Source: Deltaproteobacteria bacterium (lineage in GTDB: Bacteria > Myxococcota_A > UBA9160 > PR03). Taken from it: a stretch of DNA of 17,038 nt. Each line of letters starts with the position of its first letter. The stretch's first letter is position 1. The notes beneath the pieces were generated by a model. That model saw only the letters and a list, made by a program, of their open reading frames with translations, was not told the origin of the DNA and searched no databases. The DNA is taken from assembly GCA_018262315.1 (NCBI GenBank), contig JAGSPS010000020.1, forward strand, positions 1 through 17,038. Direction: 5' to 3'. This document shows positions 7,769-15,175 of this stretch, in pieces. The translations under genes and the position numbers were made by a program.

Positions 7769-9628
7769 ATGTGTGGGATCGCTGGCTTCGTCGGACGCGG
7801 CAGCATCGAGGACCTGCGGCGGATGAATGCCGCGCTCGCGCATCGCGGGCCCGACGACGACGGCACCTGGGTCGACGAGCCGAACCGCGTGTTCCTCGGC
7901 CACCGCCGGCTTTCGATCCTGGACATCGGCGGCGGCCATCAGCCGATGTGGACCGAGGATGGTCAGCTCGGCGTGATCTTCAACGGCGAGATCTACAACC
8001 ACCTCGAGCTTCGAGAGGAACTCATCGCGCTCGGGTGCCAATTCCAGAGCGATCATTCGGACACGGAAGTCCTGCTGCACGGCTATCGCTGCTGGGGCGC
8101 GGATTTCACCAACCGCCTGAACGGCATGTGGGCGTTCGCGCTCTACGACCGCCGCAAGGGTCAGCTCTTCTGCAGCCGCGACCGCTTCGGCAAGAAACCC
8201 TTCTTCTACACGCTGCGCGACGGGACGTTCCTGTTCGCGTCCGAACTCTCGGCGATCGTGCGGCATCCCGCGGCGGCCGCGTCGGTGTCGCGGCGCAGCC
8301 TGAAGAAATACTTCGCGTACGGCTACATCCCCGCGCCGCACACGCTCTACGAGGGCATCCACAAGCTGCCGGGAGGGCACTCGCTCCGCTTCGACGTCGC
8401 GTCCCAGCGCATCGAGATTCGAAAATACTGGGATTTCGTGATCGAGCCGTTCGACGCGGTGCCTGCGAACGCCGAGCGCGAATGGGGCGAGCGCCTGGTG
8501 GAGCTGCTGAGTGCGGCGGTGAAGCGGCGCCTGATGGGCGACGTCCCGCTCGGTTTCTTCCTGAGCGGCGGTCTCGACTCCTCGTCGGTGGTGGCGCTCG
8601 CGACTCGCCACATCGACCGTTCGCTGATCCACACCTTCAGCATCGGCTTCGAGGAAGCCAGCTTCGACGAATCCCGGTACTCCGCCGAAATGGCGCAGCA
8701 CCTCGGCACGCACCACCACCTCGACGTGCTCTCGCTCGAGAAGGCCGCGGCGCTGCTGCCCGACATCGCGTCGAAGCTCGACGAGCCGATGGGAGACTCC
8801 TCGCTGCTGCCGACCTATCTGCTCTGCAAACACACGCGCGCGCAGGTCACGGTGGCGCTCGGCGGCGACGGCGCCGACGAGCTGTTCGCCGGCTACGACC
8901 CGTTCCGCGCGCTGCGCGCGGCCGAACTCTACGGCCGCTTCGTACCGCAACCGCTGCACACGGCCGTGAAACTCTTGATGAGCCGGCTGCCGGTTTCGCA
9001 CGCGAACATGAGCCTCGAGTTCAAGATCAAGCGCACGCTGCGCGGCCTCGGCCATCCGCCCAGGCTGTGGTGCCCCGTCTGGATGGGGCCGCTCGATCCC
9101 CGCGAGATCGCCGAACTCTTCGCCGAACCGGTCGACGTCGAGGACCTCTATTCGGAAGCGATCGAGCAATGGGATGCGTGCCGGCAACCGGATCTCGTCG
9201 ACAAGGTCCTGCAGTTCTATACCAAGCTCTACTTGCAGGACGACATTCTCGTGAAGGTGGATCGCGCCAGCATGATGCACTCGCTCGAGGCGCGCGCGCC
9301 GTATCTCGACAGCGAACTCGTCGACTTCGTGCGGCGGATCCCGCACCAATACAAGTACCGGAACGGAGAGACCAAGTACCTGCTCAAGAAGGCGCTCGCG
9401 ACGGTGCTCCCGCACTCGGTCGTGTATCGCGCGAAGAAAGGCTTCGGCATTCCGATCGGCAGATGGCTCGAGCAGGGCCTGCTGCCGATCGACCCCGGCG
9501 CGCTGCCGGGACTCGACCGGCGCTTCGTCCAGTCGCGGCTCGACGCGCATCGCCAGGGCCGTAGCGACGAGCGCGCCTTCCTGTGGAACTACTGGCTCTG
9601 CCAGACGCACGCAGCCGCGACCTCGTGA
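7769..9628 (+). CDS. asnB: Asparagine synthase (glutamine-hydrolysing)-type amidotransferase
   Basis: A 619-residue two-domain enzyme. The mature Cys2 of MCGIAGFVG is the Ntn-type nucleophile of the class II glutaminase domain, which also shows GHRRLSILD and FNGEIYN. The synthetase domain has the pyrophosphate loop SGGLDS (266-271) and GGDGADELFAGYD (from 365). Both active sites look intact, so the enzyme should release ammonia from glutamine and use it to amidate an AMP-activated carboxylate. Position inside a glycan operon favours a sugar-acid or other envelope substrate over free aspartate; AsnB-type proteins recur in exopolysaccharide loci, including exosortase-linked ones. An AGGGGG ribosome site precedes the ATG. 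The stop overlaps the following GT4 start (GTGA). The symbol denotes the family only; true asparagine synthesis is not excluded. Confidence 0.92.
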   Translation: MCGIAGFVGRGSIEDLRRMNAALAHRGPDDDGTWVDEPNRVFLGHRRLSILDIGGGHQPMWTEDGQLGVIFNGEIYNHLELREELIALGCQFQSDHSDTEVLLHGYRCWGADFTNRLNGMWAFALYDRRKGQLFCSRDRFGKKPFFYTLRDGTFLFASELSAIVRHPAAAASVSRRSLKKYFAYGYIPAPHTLYEGIHKLPGGHSLRFDVASQRIEIRKYWDFVIEPFDAVPANAEREWGERLVELLSAAVKRRLMGDVPLGFFLSGGLDSSSVVALATRHIDRSLIHTFSIGFEEASFDESRYSAEMAQHLGTHHHLDVLSLEKAAALLPDIASKLDEPMGDSSLLPTYLLCKHTRAQVTVALGGDGADELFAGYDPFRALRAAELYGRFVPQPLHTAVKLLMSRLPVSHANMSLEFKIKRTLRGLGHPPRLWCPVWMGPLDPREIAELFAEPVDVEDLYSEAIEQWDACRQPDLVDKVLQFYTKLYLQDDILVKVDRASMMHSLEARAPYLDSELVDFVRRIPHQYKYRNGETKYLLKKALATVLPHSVVYRAKKGFGIPIGRWLEQGLLPIDPGALPGLDRRFVQSRLDAHRQGRSDERAFLWNYWLCQTHAAATS

Positions 9629-10773
9629 AGCTCCTGCTGGTGAACTACGAGTTCCCTCCGGTGGGCGGCGGTGCGGCGAACGCGACGGCGTTCCTTGCGC
9701 GCGCGCTCGTCGCGCAGGGACACGCGGTGACGGTGCTCACGGCGGCGTTCGGCGCGCAGCGCGGCAGCGCGATCGAGGCGGGCGTCGAGGTGGTCCGCGT
9801 GCGGAGCTTGCGGCGCAGCGCCGATCGCTCGAACCCGCTCGAGATGCTGTCGTTCCTGCTGGCCGCGCTGATCCCCGCCTTTCGCCTGGCGCGACGCCGC
9901 CGCTTCGACGCCAGCATCGCGTTCTTCACGATCCCGTCCGGACCGATCAGCTGGATGCTCTCGGTCACACTCGGTGTGCCGTACCTCGTCTCGCTGCGCG
10001 GCGGCGACGTCCCGGGCTTCGTCCCCGAGATCGACGGCGTCCACCGGCTGATCCAGCCACTGCGGCGGGCGGTGTTGGCCCGCGCCCGCCGCGTCGTCGC
10101 GAACTCGCCGAGCCTCGCCCGGCTGTCGGCCGCGGCGGACCCGGTTCCCGTCGAGGTCATCCCGAACGGTGTCGATCCGCTCGTCTTCGCTCCGCAGGAA
10201 GTGCCCGACGCCGGCGCGGACGGCGCCTTCCGCGTGCTCTTCGTCGGCCGCCTGCACGCGCAGAAAAATGTCGCGGCCCTGATCGAAAGCGCGGCGGCGC
10301 TCGCGGCGCTGCCGGGGCCTCCCGTCGTCGTCGAGATCGTAGGCGACGGCCCGGAGCGGGTGGCGCTCGCGCAGCGCGCCGAGCAGACGGGCGCGACCGC
10401 CGTGTTGCGCTGGCACGGTTGGCTCGACAAGCAGGACGTGCTGGCCTGCTACCGGCGCGCGCACGCCTTCGTCAATCCGTCCCTTTACGAGGGCATGCCG
10501 AACACGGTGCTCGAGGCGATGGCGTGCGCGCTCCCGGTCGTCGCGAGTCGGATCGGCGGCAACGAGGATCTGGTGGTCGACGGCGAGACCGGCTTCCTGT
10601 TCGATCTCGCAGCGCCACGGGAACTGACGGCCGCCTTGCAGCGACTGCGACTCGATCCGCGGCGCAGGCGCGAGCTCGGCGCGCATGGGCGGCAGCGCGT
10701 GATCGACGCGTTCAGCTGGGCGAGCGTCGCGTCACAGTACGTGCAGATGCTGGCCGGGCGTGTACCGAACTAG
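9625..10773 (+). CDS. GT4-family (GT-B fold) glycosyltransferase
   Basis: A 382-residue retaining glycosyltransferase, unrelated at the detail level to the other GT4 enzyme in the window. It opens with KLLLVNYEFPPVGGGAANA, a classical GT4 N-terminal strand plus glycine-rich loop. It then shows VIPNGVD between the domains, FVGRLHAQKN, IVGDGPER, and the EX7E signature with E289 and E297 in YEGMPNTVLEA. All donor-site elements are present, so it should be active on a nucleotide sugar in the cytoplasm; specificity is unknown. The GTG start overlaps the amidotransferase stop by 4 bases, and no independent ribosome site is needed if translation is coupled. A reading frame starting earlier at 9583 lies inside the amidotransferase gene and is not supported. 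It is followed closely by a methyltransferase gene. Confidence 0.92.
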   Translation: MKLLLVNYEFPPVGGGAANATAFLARALVAQGHAVTVLTAAFGAQRGSAIEAGVEVVRVRSLRRSADRSNPLEMLSFLLAALIPAFRLARRRRFDASIAFFTIPSGPISWMLSVTLGVPYLVSLRGGDVPGFVPEIDGVHRLIQPLRRAVLARARRVVANSPSLARLSAAADPVPVEVIPNGVDPLVFAPQEVPDAGADGAFRVLFVGRLHAQKNVAALIESAAALAALPGPPVVVEIVGDGPERVALAQRAEQTGATAVLRWHGWLDKQDVLACYRRAHAFVNPSLYEGMPNTVLEAMACALPVVASRIGGNEDLVVDGETGFLFDLAAPRELTAALQRLRLDPRRRRELGAHGRQRVIDAFSWASVASQYVQMLAGRVPN

Positions 10774-10789
10774 AGTCGGAAACCATCGC

Positions 10790-11605
10790 ATGCTGCTATC
10801 GAACTTCGAGTACATCCCGCTGCGCCTGCTCCGCCGCTTCGTGTTCCGCGGCGCGGTGCTCCAGCAGCTCGCGTCGAGACTCCCGTACTACGAGGTCAGC
10901 CGGAACGAGGTGTCGTCCGACCCGATCGTCGGCGAGTACGAGAAGTACCTGAAGCTTGCCGCCACGACGTTCCGCGGAGCCGCGGTTCTCGAAATCGGCT
11001 CGGGCCGCACGAACAGCGTCGGCCACGCGCTCGCGAGCAAGGGCGCTCTCGAGGTCACCTGCTTCGAACCCCACGCGGGTTTCGACGCCGATCGCGACGC
11101 GCGCCTGCTCGCGGCGATCGCGCGCGCCGGCGAGCTGGACGCCGAAACGCTGGCGGCCCGCGTCGAGCGGGTGACGTCGCTCGCGCAGGTCGCCGATGCG
11201 TCGGTGGATCTGGTGCTCTCGTCGTCGGTGCTGGAGCACGTGCGCGATCTCCGCCAGCTGATGAACGAACTCCGGCGCGTGCTGCGCCCGGCCGGCGCGA
11301 TGCTGCATCTCGTCGACTACCGGGATCACTTCTTCAAGTACCCGTTCCACTTCCTGCAGTTCTCGTCGCGGGTGTGGGAGCGTCTCCTCGACCCGGGCGA
11401 TCTGCCGCGCTGGCGGCTCTCCGGACAACTGCGCGTGCTCGACGAAGCGGGCTACCGGGTCGAGGTGCTGGCGCGAGTTCGTGACGACGAGGAATTCGCG
11501 AAACTCGCCCACCATCTTTCCAGCGATTTCGATGCCGCGGATCCCGAGATCGCAGTCACCCACGCGGCGCTCTTCGCGCGGTCGGCCAAATGCGCCTCGT
11601 CCTGA
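10790..11605 (+). CDS. Class I SAM-dependent methyltransferase (Methyltransf_11-like)
   Basis: A 271-residue methyltransferase. The SAM-binding motif I is VLEIGSGR (66-73), the acidic motif II region lies in CFEPH, and the motif IV region DLVLSSSVLEHV starts at residue 140, followed by the family-typical ELRRVLRPAG. The N-terminal 60 residues are basic and unassigned. It most likely methylates a sugar or another intermediate of the glycan pathway, the second methyltransferase in the run after the FkbM enzyme. The ATG at 10790 has GGAAA about nine bases upstream. A GTG at 10760 would overlap the preceding gene and add ten residues and is less likely. Its 3' end overlaps the next gene by 16 bases in another frame, again suggesting coupled translation. 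The protein should be cytoplasmic. Confidence 0.85.
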   Translation: MLLSNFEYIPLRLLRRFVFRGAVLQQLASRLPYYEVSRNEVSSDPIVGEYEKYLKLAATTFRGAAVLEIGSGRTNSVGHALASKGALEVTCFEPHAGFDADRDARLLAAIARAGELDAETLAARVERVTSLAQVADASVDLVLSSSVLEHVRDLRQLMNELRRVLRPAGAMLHLVDYRDHFFKYPFHFLQFSSRVWERLLDPGDLPRWRLSGQLRVLDEAGYRVEVLARVRDDEEFAKLAHHLSSDFDAADPEIAVTHAALFARSAKCASS

Positions 11606-12534
11606 AACTCACGATGAGCCTCGGCCTGCTGACGTGGTTGCTGGTGCGCAGCGACGTCGGGCACGTGCTCGCGACGCTGCAGAAGCTCTCGCCGCCGGTG
11701 ATTGCGAGCGTCGCCGCGCTGATCCCGATCATGATCGGCGTCGCGGCGCTGAAGTGGTGGATCTTCGTTCCGGATCACGGCTTCGCGCAGCTCGTCCGCA
11801 TCAATCTCGTCGGCGTGTTCTACTCGATCGTGCTGCCCGGCCAGGTCGCCGGAGATGCCGTGAAGGCCTATCGGCTGGGCGCGGGACGAGCCGACGCCGA
11901 GCAGATCGCTGCATCGGTGGTGGTCGACAAGGTCAACGGCATGATCGGCCTGCTGCTGCTCGGCATCCTCGGCGCGTTCCTGTCGCGTCTGCGCTTTCCC
12001 GGATCCCTGCTGGCTTCGTTCGCCGCGACGCTGGCCGTTGGTCTCGTGGGCCTCTACTCGATCCATCTGCCATTCCTGCGACGAGCGATCGAGTCCGCGA
12101 TCGGCTTCGTCGCGCGCCGCTGGATCTGGGCGAAACCGTTCACCGACCGCGTCGCGCTGTTCATCGCTGCGTCGTCGCGCTATCTGGCGCGACCCGGGCT
12201 GATGGTCGCATCGGTTCTCCTCGGGATGCTCTACCAGCTGCTCTGCATCACGGTGATCCTGATCGTCGCTCCGAGCTTCGGGATCGACATTCGTCTGGCC
12301 GAGTGGCTCTGGATCTTTGCAGTCGTCACGCTGGCGGTACTGCTGCCGCTCTCGGTCGGAGGGCTCGGGATTCGCGAAGGCGCATTCGTAGCGGTCCTCG
12401 GCTTGATGCAGGTACCCTCGGCCAATGCGCTGGCGCTCTCGCTCACGATCTTCGCGTCGCAGCTCGCGGCCGCCCTGCTCGGTGGTTTCATCGAGATGGC
12501 GGGTTTCCTCGAGCGACGGCAGCGGCTCCGCTAG
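11590..12534 (+). CDS. UPF0104 / lysylphosphatidylglycerol synthase TM-region-like flippase-type membrane protein
   Basis: A 314-residue integral membrane protein of the LPG_synthase_TM superfamily (YbhN, AglD, MprF flippase-domain relatives). Two family hallmarks are present: LPGQVAGDAVKAYRL (82-96, the P-x-x-x-x-G-D helix) and LPLSVGGLGIREGAF (252-266). About seven to eight hydrophobic segments can be seen. It lacks the soluble aminoacyl-transferase domain of MprF. Relatives have been linked to moving or handling lipids and lipid-linked sugars, so a flippase-like role for the polyprenyl-linked intermediates made in this operon is an inference from context. The ATG overlaps the methyltransferase stop by 16 bases. 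It is the last plus-strand gene of the run; a large palindrome begins about 45 bases after its stop. Confidence 0.85.
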   Translation: MRLVLKLTMSLGLLTWLLVRSDVGHVLATLQKLSPPVIASVAALIPIMIGVAALKWWIFVPDHGFAQLVRINLVGVFYSIVLPGQVAGDAVKAYRLGAGRADAEQIAASVVVDKVNGMIGLLLLGILGAFLSRLRFPGSLLASFAATLAVGLVGLYSIHLPFLRRAIESAIGFVARRWIWAKPFTDRVALFIAASSRYLARPGLMVASVLLGMLYQLLCITVILIVAPSFGIDIRLAEWLWIFAVVTLAVLLPLSVGGLGIREGAFVAVLGLMQVPSANALALSLTIFASQLAAALLGGFIEMAGFLERRQRLR

Positions 12535-12578
12535 GAGATCGACCCGAGATGGGTTCCGTCTCTCGGAAGCCGACGCGT

Positions 12579-12863
12579 GAGGCGCGGGGGCGTGACGTTC
12601 GTCCGAAACGTCCTCGGCGGAGGCGGCTCGGCGGCTTCGCGGCGAGCGCTGGTAACCGCCTGCGGATTGTTTCGGCCGAACGCCCCGCCCCCGCTACTTG
12701 CAATCTGTTTCGGGACTTCCGTTCCTGAAAAAGAGGCGGAAAGCCCAGCGCGGGCGGGGGACTCGGACGAAACAATCCGCAGGCGGCCTGCCAACTCACG
12801 CCGCGAAGCCGCCGATCCCGTCCGCCGAGGACGTTTTGGCCGAGTCCACCGCCCGCGCGCCTC
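12579..12863. repeat. Large imperfect palindrome (inverted repeat, arms about 117 bases) in a convergent intergenic gap
   Basis: The left arm (12579-12695) and right arm (12747-12863) are reverse complements interrupted by mismatches, centred near 12721. Exact paired blocks are 12606-12621 with 12821-12836 (16 bases), 12629-12644 with 12799-12814 (16), and 12658-12674 with 12768-12784 (17). GAGGCGCG at 12579-12586 pairs with 12856-12863. A further small hairpin lies inside the centre (12712-12721 with 12737-12746). It fills most of the 473-base gap (12535-13007) between the ends of two convergent genes. Reading frames through it give matching peptides on both strands (for example ACGLFRP and ETIRRR), a consequence of the mirrored arms rather than proof of coding. 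It could be a MITE-like element, a pair of inverted dispersed repeats, or a two-way transcription barrier. The rest of the gap (12864-13007) shows nothing recognisable. Confidence 0.85.
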
Positions 12864-13007
12864 GCAGCCACGAGCCCAGCGACGATCCGAAGCAGGTGCG
12901 GCGCGGCGCGGGCGCGCATCGGCCCCAGGCTCGACGGTCCTGGACGAGTCAGTCGGCCGACACGCAAAGACGTTCAGCCGAGCGACGCCACGCGGATCTC
13001 CGGCCGC

Positions 13008-14816
13008 TCAGCGCGCGGGAGCCGCCGGTGCGGAGCGCGCGATCCAGGGCGTCACGTCGACGACTTCGAGGCGCTCGCCGCCGATTGCAACCACGTGGCC
13101 GCCGGCCGCGTCGAGCGCGGCGCGTCCCTTGACGTCGATCGCATCGACGATGCGCCCGCGCTGCGGATCCCACACCTGCAGCCCGCGATCTCCGATCACG
13201 AAGACGGAGCCGCCGACCACGCTGACGCCGCTGACGTTGCCGAGCGTGCCCGCCTTCGGACGCGCGAGCGCACGCGCCGGGCCGCCGCTCGAAACCTCGA
13301 AGCACGCGATGCCGGTGGCGCCGAAGACCACCGCGAGGCGGCCGCCGACGCGAACCCCGCGCGCCGCCATTCCGCGACCGATTTCAGCCGCCTTGGCGAA
13401 GCTGCTGGGGCGCGGGTCGCGCGCGGATCCCGCGTAGAGCCACTGCTCGTCGAGCACGAGCAGCGTGTCGCCGCTGCGCGCCATGCCGCGCAGCGGTCGA
13501 TCGAAGAGACGCTCGACGGGACCCCCGTCCAGCGGGGTGCGAACCAGTCCGCGCGTTCCTGCGGCGAGCAAGCGTCCGTCGACCTCTTCGACGCCGACGA
13601 CGGCCCCCGCTGCGCCGCGGTCGAGTGCAAAGACACGCCGGTAGACGGCGCCCTCGCGCGCGACGACCTCCAACCCGTCCTCGCCAAAGAGCACGACCCG
13701 ACTGCCCGCACGATACACACCCGTGAAGCGCGACATCCCGGCCGGTCGCTTGTAGTCCGCGACGACGCGCGGCGCGGCCGGATCGGAAAGATCGAGCTCG
13801 CGGAAGCTGCCGTCGGGCGACAGCGCGATCGCGCGACCCACGTCCGCTGCGACGCCGGCGAGCCCGCTGCCGGCGCTCCAGGCGGTCCTTCGAGCCACCT
13901 GTGTCGGCCAGCTCGCGATCGGGACGAAGAATCGCTCCCAGTATGGAGCGGCGGAGTGCGCGAAGAGCGCGGAGCCGCCCGCGCGCAGGTCCGCGTCCGG
14001 GATGCGCACGCGGAACCGCTCGGTCCAGATCGGCTGCGCGTCGCCGCTGCGCTGCAACGACACGATCGTCTCCGCGACCACACCCGGTTTCGCGAGCAGT
14101 CCGTCCTGTTCGTCGTGCGCCGACGCCGCGCGTTCCTCATGGCGGATCGTGAGCGCTGCCGTGGCTGCGCCGTCCACGAGCGGGATGCCAGCCGCCGCGT
14201 AGGCCTCGCGCGCTCGTTCGGCGAACAGCTTGCGCAGTCGATCGGCGTCGCCGACGCCCGCTGCAATTTCGATGCGCAGTGCGACGGCGCCCAGCCGGGC
14301 GTTGCTTCGCGCGTCGAGTGCGGCGAGCGTCCGTTGCGACTCGGTCGTGTAGTCGCTGGTCGGATGCTGCTGCACGAAGGCCGCGAGCGCGTCGGGGCGT
14401 CCCGCGAAACCGCCCGCGCGCAGGTACTCCGCGTTGCCGCGAGCGCGCGCCGCGAATTCGTCATCGGGAAAGCTGGCGAGGAAGCGGTCGTATCCGGCGG
14501 GCGTTGCTTCCGCGCGCGCGGCGTCGAAGAGGCGTGCCTCGACGCGGCGCGTGAGATCCGCCGTCGCATCGCTCGCCGGATGCTCCTTCTGGAAGCGCGC
14601 GAGCGCTTCGGCCGTGGGTTCGCGTTCCAGTTGCAACACGGCGATGCGCTCGCTCGCCTCGGCAGCGTGCGGAGAGCGCGGATGCTCGGCGAGGAAGCGG
14701 CGATAGACGGCCGGGGTGTCCTGCTCTCGCACCTGCTCCCAGTTTTGACCGGCGCAGCTCGCGAGCCCGAGCGCGATGACGAGCAGAAGTTGGAACGAAG
14801 GCGAGTTGGGGCGCAT
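13008..14816 (-). CDS. Lipoprotein with TPR-like repeats and propeller-like C-terminal half, function unknown
   Basis: A 602-residue protein. The start ATG 14816 has GAGGA eight bases upstream and opens a short hydrophobic signal ending in the lipobox LASC (Cys21), so it is lipidated; Ala at +2 suggests outer-membrane sorting. Residues about 30-185 contain four helical repeats with the theme FLAEHPRSPHAAEA, FQKEHPASD, FLASFPDDE and FVQQHPTSD, resembling YbgF/BamD-type tetratricopeptide repeats. Residues about 185-310 are unassigned. The last 290 residues show repeated short strands such as RELDLSDPAAPRVVADY and LQVWDP, resembling LVIVD or quinoprotein-type propeller blades. No catalytic motif is seen. 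It is transcribed toward the palindrome and divergently from the fruK remnant. A role in envelope assembly or as a surface scaffold is plausible but unproven. Confidence 0.8.
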   Translation of the reverse strand: MRPNSPSFQLLLVIALGLASCAGQNWEQVREQDTPAVYRRFLAEHPRSPHAAEASERIAVLQLEREPTAEALARFQKEHPASDATADLTRRVEARLFDAARAEATPAGYDRFLASFPDDEFAARARGNAEYLRAGGFAGRPDALAAFVQQHPTSDYTTESQRTLAALDARSNARLGAVALRIEIAAGVGDADRLRKLFAERAREAYAAAGIPLVDGAATAALTIRHEERAASAHDEQDGLLAKPGVVAETIVSLQRSGDAQPIWTERFRVRIPDADLRAGGSALFAHSAAPYWERFFVPIASWPTQVARRTAWSAGSGLAGVAADVGRAIALSPDGSFRELDLSDPAAPRVVADYKRPAGMSRFTGVYRAGSRVVLFGEDGLEVVAREGAVYRRVFALDRGAAGAVVGVEEVDGRLLAAGTRGLVRTPLDGGPVERLFDRPLRGMARSGDTLLVLDEQWLYAGSARDPRPSSFAKAAEIGRGMAARGVRVGGRLAVVFGATGIACFEVSSGGPARALARPKAGTLGNVSGVSVVGGSVFVIGDRGLQVWDPQRGRIVDAIDVKGRAALDAAGGHVVAIGGERLEVVDVTPWIARSAPAAPAR

Positions 14817-14947
14817 GCCGGCGGTCCTCAGCACTGGGGCGGATCTGCCCTCTTGTGGATCGGCCTGCCCTCGCACGCGCTTGAGATGCGAGCGACCCGT
14901 TGCAGGCCGGGCGCTCGCTCGTACCCTCGGCGCGCGCTGGAGGGCCC

Positions 14948-15145
14948 TTGGGTCTCGTCGTCACGGTCACCCCGAACGCCGCCCTCGACCACACGCTCGA
15001 CCTGGACGAACGGCGGCCGGGGCGCCGCCATCGCGTGCGGTCCGAACATGCGCAGGCGGGCGGCAAGGGTGTGAACGTCGCGCGCGTGTTGGCCGGGCTC
15101 GGCTTCGCGGTACGTTCCGCGGTCATCCTGGACGGCGAGAGGGGA
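14948..15145 (+). pseudogene. fruK: 5' remnant of a 1-phosphofructokinase (PfkB family) gene
   Basis: About 66 codons from a TTG start with GGAGG close upstream. The peptide matches the opening of FruK-type PfkB sugar kinases: LVVTVTPNAALDHTLDLD, then a sugar-binding GGKGVNVARVLAGLG at about 39-53, then FAVRSAVILDGERG. After that the similarity stops. The remaining roughly 240 residues of a normal 310-residue kinase, including the C-terminal GAGD catalytic and anion-hole motif, are missing. The reading frame continues without a stop into a secreted ClpP-like protein. The fragment cannot be an active kinase. The exact junction is uncertain, near 15135-15150. It is divergent from the lipoprotein gene across a 131-base gap (14817-14947) in which I see no clear promoter. 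No fruK 3' part is present in the rest of the window. Confidence 0.75.
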
Positions 15146-15175
15146 CACGCGAGCGCAGCGCCGCTCCCAGCGAAA

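Noticed and set aside
6641..9610. A 989-codon open frame on the minus strand across the GT-C-like and AsnB-type genes
   Set aside because: It is antisense to two strongly supported genes. Its protein is rich in Arg, Glu, His and Val with no recognisable domain, as expected for shadow frames in GC-rich DNA.
12488..13437. Overlapping open frames on both strands through the palindrome
   Set aside because: Their mutual similarity comes from the inverted arms. There is no ribosome site or known domain, so they are not called as genes.
13095..15074. A 659-codon plus-strand frame opposite the lipoprotein gene
   Set aside because: It has low-complexity Arg/Ala-rich composition with no motifs. The opposite strand has a signal peptide, lipobox, ribosome site and repeats.
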